Below, piece after piece: positions 1-7,924 of a DNA stretch of 64,000 nucleotides; position 1 is the first letter of the stretch, and each line of letters opens with the position of its first letter. The position numbers were made by a program, and so were the translations under genes. The stretch spans positions 62,001 to 126,000 of the forward strand of contig JADJQY010000001.1 in NCBI GenBank assembly GCA_016712505.1. The letters run 5' to 3'. Below the pieces are notes generated by a model. That model did no database searches, was not told where the DNA came from, and saw nothing but the letters and a program-made list of their open reading frames with translations. This DNA is from Candidatus Eiseniibacteriota bacterium. Lineage in GTDB: Bacteria; Eisenbacteria; RBG-16-71-46; CAIMUX01.

Positions 1-2861
1 GCATCGACGCGGTCCACGTGCATCACACCTGGCGGCCGCGTCGGGCCGACTTCCGGGGGCGGAGCACCATCGAGGCGATGCACCGCTACCACACCGAGAC
101 TCTGGGCTGGAGCGACATTGCCCAGCACATCACGATCGATCCGATGGGCGGCATCTGGACCGGGCGGAACTGGAACCGCGCCCCGGCGAGTCAGCGCGGG
201 CACAACGGTACCAGCGCACAGGGTCCGTTCATGATCGAGATGGTGGGCGACTTCGACCGCGATCGAGATCCGTTCGACGGTGAGCAACGCGACGCGGCTC
301 TCCTGGTCGTGGCCCATCTTCTGCGGCGCTGGAACTTGAAGACCGAGGCGATCCGATTCCACCGTGACTTGAACAGCCCGAAGAGCTGTCCCGGCACGGG
401 AATCGATCTCGGTGCCTTCGTCGCGGCGGTCGGTCAGCGCCTGGCCGATCTGAACGGCTTCGGCGAGGAGGCGCTGCGCTCGACCGCCACCCGCTCCCCC
501 TTCCCGAGCGAGTTCCTCGTCGGCTACGAGGCGATCCGCCCTGTACCGCAGGGCGAGGAAGAGGCGGATGCCACGATCACCGAAGACGAGGGGGCGGGAG
601 ATGCGATCGAGGGGAACGCACGGAACCTGGTCGAGGGTCGGCAGCGTGAGTATGGCCGCGGGAGTGCGTTTGGCCACGGGGAAACGCCACGATTGAGTCG
701 GGCACGCGATGTCGATCCGGAGTGGCGGGAGCTGATGCCGCACGTGGTGAATCTGAGCCGCGGGGAGCTGTCGGAGCGGGGCGAGTTCGCTACCTCGCCG
801 GGCGACCTGATGCGGATGCTGGAGCGCCTGATCGACTGGGCCGACGGACAGAGCGAACCACGACTGCTGCTCTATGCCCATGGCGGACTGGTCAAGGAGA
901 GGGACGCGCTCCGCTATGCCCGGGACACTCGTGCCTGGTGGCTGCGGCACGGCGTCTACCCGATCTTCTTCGTCTGGGAGTCGGGCCTGTGGGAGACCAT
1001 CGTGAGCCGGATCGCGGGACCGCGCGGCGGAATCCAGGACGCGGCGGTGGAACTGCTCTTCAAGATCCCGGGCTCGATGGCCTGGGGCGCGATGAAGGAG
1101 AGCGCGCGCCGCTCCTCGGCGCCCGATGTGGGGGACGGCGCGCCGGGTGGCGCCTTCACCTTCATCCGGACGCTGGCGCCGTTTCTTCGCTCCGCTGCGG
1201 GACGAAAGGTGCAGGTGCACGCCGCGGGCCACAGCGCCGGATCGATCTTTCATGCCCATCTGCTCCCCCGGTTGATCGCCGAGGGGGTCGGGATCAGCTC
1301 GGTCTCGTTCCTCGCCCCGGCCGTGACTTCGAAGTTGTTCAAGGAAAACCTGCTGCCGCACTTCGAACGCGGCGACCTCGCGCGCTTCTCGATCTTCACC
1401 ATGGAGGAGAAGGCGGAGCGGCTCGATCCGTCGGTGCCGCTCTACGGCAAGTCTCTTCTCTATCTGGTGTCGCGCGGGTTCGAGGGGTTCGGAAGCGAGC
1501 GGATCCTCGGACTGCACGAGTCGCTCCGCGAGGACAAGCGATTGTCGTCCCTCTTCGCGCTCGACAAGCAGGGACGGTCGGCGACCACGCAGTCCGACCG
1601 CGCGGAGCTCCAGCTTTCGATCGCGCCGGGTGGCACGCCGAATCCGCTCGCCCGCGCCCTGCAGCATGGCGACTTCGACGGCGATCGGGCGGCGATGGCG
1701 GCTGTTCTCCGTCGGGTGCTCAAGGTCGCGGACGAGACCCGACTGGGCGAGGCGGACTTCCCCCTGGCCCAGCGCGATCGCGCGTTCGAGTGGCGCGATG
1801 CCGCCGCCCTCGTGCCCAGCAACCCACAGGTCTCCGCCGGACCGTCCGGACCGGTCGGCCCGAGGCCGCCCGAGATCGATCCGTTCTCGAACCCGGCGCC
1901 TTCCACGCCGGAGGTGCGGCAGCCACGCCGGACTGCGCTTTGCATCGGTATCGACCGCTATCGGGATCAGCCGCTCCAGGGCTGTGTGGCCGATGCCCGT
2001 TCCTGGGGGGCCGTGCTCGAGCAACTCGATTTCCGCGTGAGCTATCTCACCGATGGTGGAGCCACGCGCGAGGCGATGCTCACCGCACTCAGGCGGCAGG
2101 TGCGCGAGGCACTTCCCGGCGATGTGCTGGTCTTCCAGTACGCCGGACACGGAACGCAGATGCCGGACCTCGACTCCGACGAGTCGGACGGCCACGACGA
2201 AGCGCTCGTCCCCTTCGACTACGCCTCGGGCGCGCTGCTGCTCGATGATGATCTACGCCTGGAGCTGGACCGTCTGCCGTCCGGCGTGGCCATGACCCTC
2301 TTCATGGACTGTTGCCACGCCGGGACGAACAGCCGCTTCGCACCACCGATCCGGGCTCGACTGCGCGCGGACGAGAGGGTGCGGTGGCTCCGCCCGACCG
2401 AGGAGCTGTTCCGCGCCCACCGCGATTTCCGCGATCGCGTCCCGGCACGGTCCCTGCGGGACAGCTTCGGAGAACGGACCCATCCGGGAGTGATCCACTT
2501 CGCGGCCTGCACCGACAGTGAGTACGCGCACGAAACGAACGGCCATGGTGACTTCACCTCCGCGGCGACACCGCTCCTCGCCGGAGCGTTCGAGCGCCGC
2601 GAATCGAACGAAGGCTTGCTCGCCCAGATCCGCGCCGCGCTCGCGGTGAAGAACCGACAGTCGCCGCAGTTGATGCAGCCAGCCGTCGGGATGGAGCAGC
2701 GCCCGCTCCTTTCCCCGCTGATTTCCCCACCGCCGGCATCGACGCCACCGAGCACGCCGGTCGAGGCACTCCCGGAGGACGTACGCGATCTCGATCGCGC
2801 GCTTCTCCGGCACGTCGAGGCGATGGCCGAGCTACTCCGGGCGCGCATCGAACATGGATAA
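1..2861 (+). CDS. Amidase / alpha-beta hydrolase / caspase-like fusion protein (5' end outside window)
   Basis: Three hydrolase-type domains lie in one polypeptide. Numbering here counts from the GTG at base 18, but the frame is open to base 3 and reads IDAVHVHHTW, so the true start lies upstream. Residues 1-140 form an amidase_2/PGRP-type zinc amidase: His in HHTW, His in FHRDL (about 115) and Cys in KSCPG (about 124) match the expected metal ligands. Residues 235-500 look like an alpha/beta hydrolase, with a YAHGG oxyanion motif near 287 and a GHSAG nucleophile elbow (Ser406). After a Pro-rich linker, residues 637-870 form a caspase-like (C14/p20) fold: RRTALCIGID strand, YAGHGTQ (His711) and MDCCHAGT (Cys766). 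All key residues are present. No signal peptide can be judged because the N-terminus is missing. The downstream metalloprotease gene overlaps by 8 bases. Amidase cleavage of peptidoglycan and caspase-type proteolysis are family expectations; the combined role is unknown. Confidence 0.85.
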   Translation, partial: IDAVHVHHTWRPRRADFRGRSTIEAMHRYHTETLGWSDIAQHITIDPMGGIWTGRNWNRAPASQRGHNGTSAQGPFMIEMVGDFDRDRDPFDGEQRDAALLVVAHLLRRWNLKTEAIRFHRDLNSPKSCPGTGIDLGAFVAAVGQRLADLNGFGEEALRSTATRSPFPSEFLVGYEAIRPVPQGEEEADATITEDEGAGDAIEGNARNLVEGRQREYGRGSAFGHGETPRLSRARDVDPEWRELMPHVVNLSRGELSERGEFATSPGDLMRMLERLIDWADGQSEPRLLLYAHGGLVKERDALRYARDTRAWWLRHGVYPIFFVWESGLWETIVSRIAGPRGGIQDAAVELLFKIPGSMAWGAMKESARRSSAPDVGDGAPGGAFTFIRTLAPFLRSAAGRKVQVHAAGHSAGSIFHAHLLPRLIAEGVGISSVSFLAPAVTSKLFKENLLPHFERGDLARFSIFTMEEKAERLDPSVPLYGKSLLYLVSRGFEGFGSERILGLHESLREDKRLSSLFALDKQGRSATTQSDRAELQLSIAPGGTPNPLARALQHGDFDGDRAAMAAVLRRVLKVADETRLGEADFPLAQRDRAFEWRDAAALVPSNPQVSAGPSGPVGPRPPEIDPFSNPAPSTPEVRQPRRTALCIGIDRYRDQPLQGCVADARSWGAVLEQLDFRVSYLTDGGATREAMLTALRRQVREALPGDVLVFQYAGHGTQMPDLDSDESDGHDEALVPFDYASGALLLDDDLRLELDRLPSGVAMTLFMDCCHAGTNSRFAPPIRARLRADERVRWLRPTEELFRAHRDFRDRVPARSLRDSFGERTHPGVIHFAACTDSEYAHETNGHGDFTSAATPLLAGAFERRESNEGLLAQIRAALAVKNRQSPQLMQPAVGMEQRPLLSPLISPPPASTPPSTPVEALPEDVRDLDRALLRHVEAMAELLRARIEHG

Positions 2862-4725
2862 CCTCGACACCGGGAAGCGGTACACGCTGGCGCCCCGTCT
2901 CCTGGCCGAGAGCCGCGCGGAACCGTTCGACCCGCAACTCGAGGCCCCCACCGGGGCGGTGCCCCCGCCAGCGACGCGGGGGCTCGCGGTCTACACCCAG
3001 GATCCATCCACGCCACGAGCGGACGCCGCGGTGGCCGAACTCAAGATCGCCTATGAGCCGCTCGCCCCGGGGCCTACCGGCCGGATCGTGGCGGTGATCG
3101 ATCGGAATGAATCTCGCTCGGAGACCTATCAGCCGCTCGATCTCGATCGCCTCGGCCCCGGGCATCCTTCCGGTCTCAAACCGAGCACCGCCACGCCGCT
3201 CTTCGCCCAGCAGATGACCTATGCGGTGGCGATGTCGATCTACGAGCGATTCCATCAAGCGCTCGGCCGGACGCCCGATCTCGCGATCGACGCGGCGCTG
3301 GGGGGCGGCAGTCCGGACGATCGGGCCGTGCGGCTGCGTATCCATCCCCACGCCTTCGAGGAGGACAACGCGTTCTATGACCGCGAGCGTGGGGCGCTCT
3401 ACTTCGGGTACTTCCGCGCCTCGAACGCGGCGCGCGGGCTGAACCAACCCGGCGGAATCGTCTTCACCGCCCTGTCCCACGATGTCGTCTGCCATGAGAT
3501 GACCCACGCCCTGCTCGACGGCATGCGGCCGAACTTCTTTCTCCCCTCAAATCCCGACGTGGTCGCATTCCACGAGGGGTTTGCCGACCTGGTCGGGCTG
3601 TTCCAGAGGTTCAGCTATCGCGATCTCGTGCGGAGAGCGCTCCAGCGGGCCAACGGGGAGTTGAGTTCGTCACTCTTGACCGATTTCGCGCGGCAGTTCG
3701 GTGAGGCGAGCGGCGACGGGCGAGGCGCGTTGCGCAGCGCCCTCCTGGCGGACGGCGGGCCGGAAACCGAGGTCGCGGCGGAGTACCTCTACCATCCGGA
3801 CAAAGAGGGGCATGCCCTGGGGGCGGTTCTGGTCGCGGCAGTCTTCGATGCCTTCCGCTGGGTCTTCACCGCCAAGACCCAGCCACTCCGCCGCCTGATC
3901 GCGATCCGAGGTGGCGAGCCACCTACCGAGTACTACGATCTTCTGGCCAAGGAAGCGGTGCGCCTGGCCGGGCAGTTCCTCAACATCGTCATTCGCGCCG
4001 TCGACTATTGTCCGCCCGTCGATCTCTCGTTCGGCGACTACCTCCGCGCGCTGCTCACGGCCGACCACGATCTGGTCGCCGAGGACGACTGGGGCTACCG
4101 CGAGGCGCTGGTGCAGGGGTTCCGTCGCTATGGAATCCAGGTCGGCGACGTGCCCGATCTGAGCGAGGAGGCGCTTCTCTGGCAGCCCCCCGAGCGCCCC
4201 CTTCCGGCGATTCGCGGACTCGCGTTCAGCGAGCTGTGCCAACGCCACACGCCCGGCTTTCCCGCCGATCCGACGGAGATGAAACGTCAGGGGGAGGAGT
4301 TGGGCGCCTACGTCACCGATCCTGCGCACGCCTACGGGTTCGGCCTCGCTGCCCCTCGCTATGGGAATGTCGAGTGGATCGAGCCGGCAGTCGTCCAGTC
4401 GATCCGCACTCTGCGCCGCATCGGTCCGGACAACACGGTCTCGTTCGACCTGGTCGCGGAGATCACGCAGCGACGACGCACCGACCTCGGTGCGTGGTTC
4501 TACGGAGGCTCGACCATCATCATCGATGCCCGCGGGCGCGTTCGCTACGCGATCAGCAAGCAGGTGGGGAGCCGTTCGCGCGAAGAGGTCAGCCGCCTCT
4601 ATCTCGAGCGGAGAGATCCGCTGCATGCCCGGTTCTTCACCGAGGATGCGCCACCGATCTCGGCCCTGCTGCGTCGGCTCCACGCGCCGCGTCGGGGAGA
4701 CGCCGTCCACGGACCAGCAAACTGA
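2854..4725 (+). CDS. Zinc metalloprotease of the HExxH...E (gluzincin-like) type
   Basis: A 623-residue protein with a zincin active site: HEMTH at residues 214-218 supplies two His ligands and the catalytic Glu, and Glu241 in HEGFADL is the likely third ligand 23 residues after the second His. An upstream YFGYF segment (about 183) resembles the substrate-edge strand of such peptidases. No signal peptide or membrane segment is evident, so a cytoplasmic location, or export with its partner, is possible. The ATG overlaps the end of the amidase-caspase gene by 8 bases, which implies translational coupling. The N-terminal 110 residues and the C-terminal 200 residues are not recognised; the C-terminal part contains a WFYGGSTIII segment. 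The M4/M36-like family assignment is tentative, but the zincin core is clear. Together the pair encodes four predicted hydrolytic activities. Confidence 0.82.
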   Translation: MDNLDTGKRYTLAPRLLAESRAEPFDPQLEAPTGAVPPPATRGLAVYTQDPSTPRADAAVAELKIAYEPLAPGPTGRIVAVIDRNESRSETYQPLDLDRLGPGHPSGLKPSTATPLFAQQMTYAVAMSIYERFHQALGRTPDLAIDAALGGGSPDDRAVRLRIHPHAFEEDNAFYDRERGALYFGYFRASNAARGLNQPGGIVFTALSHDVVCHEMTHALLDGMRPNFFLPSNPDVVAFHEGFADLVGLFQRFSYRDLVRRALQRANGELSSSLLTDFARQFGEASGDGRGALRSALLADGGPETEVAAEYLYHPDKEGHALGAVLVAAVFDAFRWVFTAKTQPLRRLIAIRGGEPPTEYYDLLAKEAVRLAGQFLNIVIRAVDYCPPVDLSFGDYLRALLTADHDLVAEDDWGYREALVQGFRRYGIQVGDVPDLSEEALLWQPPERPLPAIRGLAFSELCQRHTPGFPADPTEMKRQGEELGAYVTDPAHAYGFGLAAPRYGNVEWIEPAVVQSIRTLRRIGPDNTVSFDLVAEITQRRRTDLGAWFYGGSTIIIDARGRVRYAISKQVGSRSREEVSRLYLERRDPLHARFFTEDAPPISALLRRLHAPRRGDAVHGPAN

Positions 4726-5090
4726 GGTCGAGGCGAGGGTGCGAGGGCGATCGGCTGGAGGAGACGCTCTGGAGGAGACGTGTCGCAGGACGACGCGCGG
4801 GGCGGGAAGAAGGTGGCCGGACCGAAATCGATGGTATGGAAGGCCGCATCAACCACACCTCGACTCGGCCCGGCGCACCGTCGCGTGAGTGACCGCGAAA
4901 GGGGTAACAAACGCGGCCACTCAACGTCCGTGCGTGATTGCGTCTGAGTGGTCGCGCCAGGGCCTCCTGAGATACGATCTTTCTTCGTTTCCGGACCTTC
5001 TGGTATCGAATGCGTAACGCATTTATGTACGGACTATTGAAAAAATTACTCGCACATTGAGCGTATGGCGAACCGTAGTGCCGACCGGTC
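4726..5090. other. Convergent intergenic region, no gene seen
   Basis: This 365-base gap separates the metalloprotease gene (plus) from the ABC-kinase gene (minus). I see no convincing open frame. It holds three copies of a 12-base word (4886-4956), an AT-rich patch around 5005-5065, and a short palindrome, AATGCG-TAA-CGCATT, at 5009-5023. Since both flanking genes end here, terminator or insertion-scar functions are more natural than promoters. Confidence 0.6.
4912..4956. terminator. Imperfect inverted repeat between convergent genes
   Basis: CGCGGCCACTCA (4912-4923) pairs with TGAGTGGTCGCG (4945-4956) at 11 of 12 positions across a 21-base loop. It lies about 190 bases past the metalloprotease stop and 135 bases past the stop of the opposing ABC gene. 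No T-tract follows, so intrinsic termination is not assured. Confidence 0.35.
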
Positions 5091-7877
5091 TCAGGGCCTG
5101 ACCCGCGCGAGGAGTCGCTCGGCCAGGTCCCGGGGGTTGGGCGGAAAGGGACCGAAGGCGGGGTCGGAGTAGAGGGCGGTGAGACGCAGGAGCGTGGCCC
5201 GTCGGTACCAGGCGAAGCTCATCTCCTCGAACGCGCGCACCGAGCGATATCCATCCAGGAACGCCGCGATCCCCTCCTCGGCCACCGGGTCCTCCGCCCG
5301 TCGACCGGCCACCTCCAGTTCGAGGTGCGCGGTGAAGTTGGCCAGATCGCGCTCGGCCTCGCCGCGCGCGCACTCGTCCCAGTCGAGCACCGCGATCGCC
5401 CCATCGAGACAGACCAGCACCTGAGCCGGATAGAAGTCGCCGTGGATGGTGACCAGGGGCGCCTCGGGCATCGCGCCGTTCGGTCGCGTGCGATCGAAGG
5501 CCGAGGTCAGTTCCGGACGAAGGGTCTCGAGCGTGTCTCGGGCGCGATCGAGGCGGATCATCTCGGCCTCCCGTCGGCTGACCCGCTCCGGGATCGAGAG
5601 CCCTTGGTGGAGTCGCGCCAGTGCCGCACCGACCGCGCGCAGATTTGCCGGCGAGGCGTTGTTCCCTTCCAGGAGTGGCGCGCCGGCAACTTCTTCGAAG
5701 GCGAGAACACGGAACCGGTCCACCCAGGCGGTCGGGCGTGGAACGATGACCGCACAGGACGCGGCCTCCTCGGCGATCCGTTGCTGCTCGGCCAGGCGTC
5801 GCGCTCCCTCCGAGGATCGGATCAACTTGGCGTAGAGATTCCGCTCCGCCTCGAGCCGAACGATCGCCCGTTGACCCAACCGCTGCTTGATCACGACCAC
5901 GCGTTCCAGGGAGTCCAGCCCCAGTTCTCGGGCCAGCTTTTCCGGCCCTCCGGGCGCGAGCAGTTTGGGAACTCCCTTCACCCCCTCGTCCGGTTGGAGC
6001 TGCCCGACCCAGATCGTCCCGGCGGGGACCACCGCCGCCCCGCTCGCGGGCCCCCGTTCGGTCGAAGGCGCGAAAGCGGGCTGCGCCTGCAGATCGGCCA
6101 TGGCGCGGAAGAGCGACGCGTGGGTCAGCAGCTCCGCTGGAGTACCGTCCTCGATCAGGCGTCCCTTCTCCAGAACCAGAACCCGGTCGACGGTCCGAAT
6201 GGTCGAGAGCTTGTGCGCGATGATCAAGGTCGTTCGCCCGCGACAGAGCCGCTCGAGAGCCCCCAGCACCGCCACCTCGGTCCGAGCATCGAGCGCCGTG
6301 GCCGGTTCATCGAGCAGGACGATCGGTGCGTCCTTGAGCATGGCGCGCGCGATCGCCAGGAGTTGTCGCTCCCCACCGGAGAGTGATTGACCGCGCTGCG
6401 CGAGCTCCGTATCGAGTCCCTCCGGCATCGCGCGCACGAGGTCTTCCAGCTCAGCGGCGCGAAGGGCAGCCCAGAGTTCCTCGTCGGTAGCCTCAGGCTT
6501 TCCGTAGAGCAGATTCTCCCGCACGCTCACCCCGAGAAGAAACGGCTCTTGCGGAAGGTACGCGATCTGGGTCCGCAGGCTCGCAAGGGTCCAGTCCTTC
6601 ACGCTGTGGCCATCGATCCGCACCTTCCCCTCGGTCGGACGATGAAAGCGCAGAATGAGCGAAACGAGCGTCGACTTGCCGGCTCCGCTGGGTCCCACCA
6701 GCGCCACCCGCTGGCCGGCCGGGATGTCGAAGCTCACGCCGTCGAGCGCAGGGGTACCATCCTCGTAGGCGAATCGCACCGCTTCGAAGCGGATCGCCCC
6801 CTGGAGGGGCGGCGCATCCTGAGCCCGCTTGCTGTCCTTGATCTCACGCGGGGCACGCAGCACTTCGAGCACGCGCTCCATCGCCGCCGCCGCGCGCGCG
6901 CTGCGCTCGGTCACCTTGGAGAGTCCGCGGATCGGCTTGTAGACCGAACGAAGGTAGGCCAGGAAGACGAGGTAGATCCCAGGGGTGAGAGCACCCTTCA
7001 TCACTTCTCGCGTGCCGTACCAGAGCACCAGGCAGGTGCCGACCGCGACGAACAGCTCGACCATCCGCTGCATCGCCGCTTCCAATCGCGCCGCGCGGAA
7101 TCCCGCTCGGGCGCTCTTCTTGCAGATCTGCCGGAACCGCTCGTCTTCTCGCTCCTCCGCGGTGTAGGCCTGGATCATCGGGATCGCGAGCAGCACCTCC
7201 TCGATCGAAGCGGCCAGGCGCCCCTCGCGCCGCCTTTGCTGCCGGGAAGCGTCGACCATTCGTCCGCGGAACCAGGCGAAGAGCGCGTAGAGCAGAGGGG
7301 CGAGCACTACCGCCACCAAGGTGAGCTTCCACGACACCGCGAGCATGAGCACGATGACCGAAATCAAGACCAGCGTCTGGGTGGTCAGGGTGACCAGCGA
7401 GGCGAGGATCATGTCGCGCAGCAGGACCATATCGCCGGTCAGGCGCACGAGCAGATCGGCGCTCCCGGCGCGGCGATGGAACGGGAGCGAAAGGCGCTGC
7501 ATCTGGTGGAACAGATCGGTCCGGAGATCGCGCACCACGTCCTGGCCGATCGAGGCCAGCATCACGTTCTGCACGTAGTAGACCCATCCGGAAAGGAGCG
7601 CGATGGCGAGGAGAGCCCCGGCCGAGGCGAGGAGAACCATCTCGCGATCACCGCCGAAGAGTGTCCCGACGTCCACACCGAGAAACTGCGTCGGCTGCCC
7701 GAGAATGGCGTGGTCGAACGCGATCTGGAGCGGCCACGGCTCGAGCAGGCGCAATCCGGCATAGACCACGGAGAGCAGGATCGCCCCCAGCAGCCGCGCG
7801 CGATGCGGCTGGAGGTAGGGCCGGAATTCCCCGCCGATCCGGATCGCCCGGCCGAGCTTTCGGATTCGCTGTTTCAT
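5091..7877 (-). CDS. ABC exporter (permease-ATPase) fused to a C-terminal APH-like kinase domain
   Basis: A 928-residue protein. Residues 1-320 form a type-1 exporter membrane domain with several hydrophobic helices. Residues 355-590 form an ATPase with Walker A GPSGAGKST (about 394), signature LSGGERQ, Walker B IVLLDEP and switch His in IIAHKLST. After a linker, residues 650-928 resemble aminoglycoside/choline-type phosphotransferases: a Brenner-type HGDFYPAQ loop near 812 and a metal-binding IAVLDWDE motif about 20 residues later. The usual Asn of the catalytic loop is Gln here. Ordinary half-size exporters are about 580-600 residues, so some 330 residues are extra. It is the last gene of a six-gene minus-strand cluster with glycosyltransferases 47 bases upstream, so export of a lipid-linked or phosphorylated glycan is a reasonable inference. 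The substrate is unknown. Confidence 0.88.
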   Translation of the reverse strand: MKQRIRKLGRAIRIGGEFRPYLQPHRARLLGAILLSVVYAGLRLLEPWPLQIAFDHAILGQPTQFLGVDVGTLFGGDREMVLLASAGALLAIALLSGWVYYVQNVMLASIGQDVVRDLRTDLFHQMQRLSLPFHRRAGSADLLVRLTGDMVLLRDMILASLVTLTTQTLVLISVIVLMLAVSWKLTLVAVVLAPLLYALFAWFRGRMVDASRQQRRREGRLAASIEEVLLAIPMIQAYTAEEREDERFRQICKKSARAGFRAARLEAAMQRMVELFVAVGTCLVLWYGTREVMKGALTPGIYLVFLAYLRSVYKPIRGLSKVTERSARAAAAMERVLEVLRAPREIKDSKRAQDAPPLQGAIRFEAVRFAYEDGTPALDGVSFDIPAGQRVALVGPSGAGKSTLVSLILRFHRPTEGKVRIDGHSVKDWTLASLRTQIAYLPQEPFLLGVSVRENLLYGKPEATDEELWAALRAAELEDLVRAMPEGLDTELAQRGQSLSGGERQLLAIARAMLKDAPIVLLDEPATALDARTEVAVLGALERLCRGRTTLIIAHKLSTIRTVDRVLVLEKGRLIEDGTPAELLTHASLFRAMADLQAQPAFAPSTERGPASGAAVVPAGTIWVGQLQPDEGVKGVPKLLAPGGPEKLARELGLDSLERVVVIKQRLGQRAIVRLEAERNLYAKLIRSSEGARRLAEQQRIAEEAASCAVIVPRPTAWVDRFRVLAFEEVAGAPLLEGNNASPANLRAVGAALARLHQGLSIPERVSRREAEMIRLDRARDTLETLRPELTSAFDRTRPNGAMPEAPLVTIHGDFYPAQVLVCLDGAIAVLDWDECARGEAERDLANFTAHLELEVAGRRAEDPVAEEGIAAFLDGYRSVRAFEEMSFAWYRRATLLRLTALYSDPAFGPFPPNPRDLAERLLARVRP

Positions 7878-7924
7878 CGACCGGTCAGTCTACTCGGCCG
7901 TCGAGCGGGGCGCGGCACGTTTCC

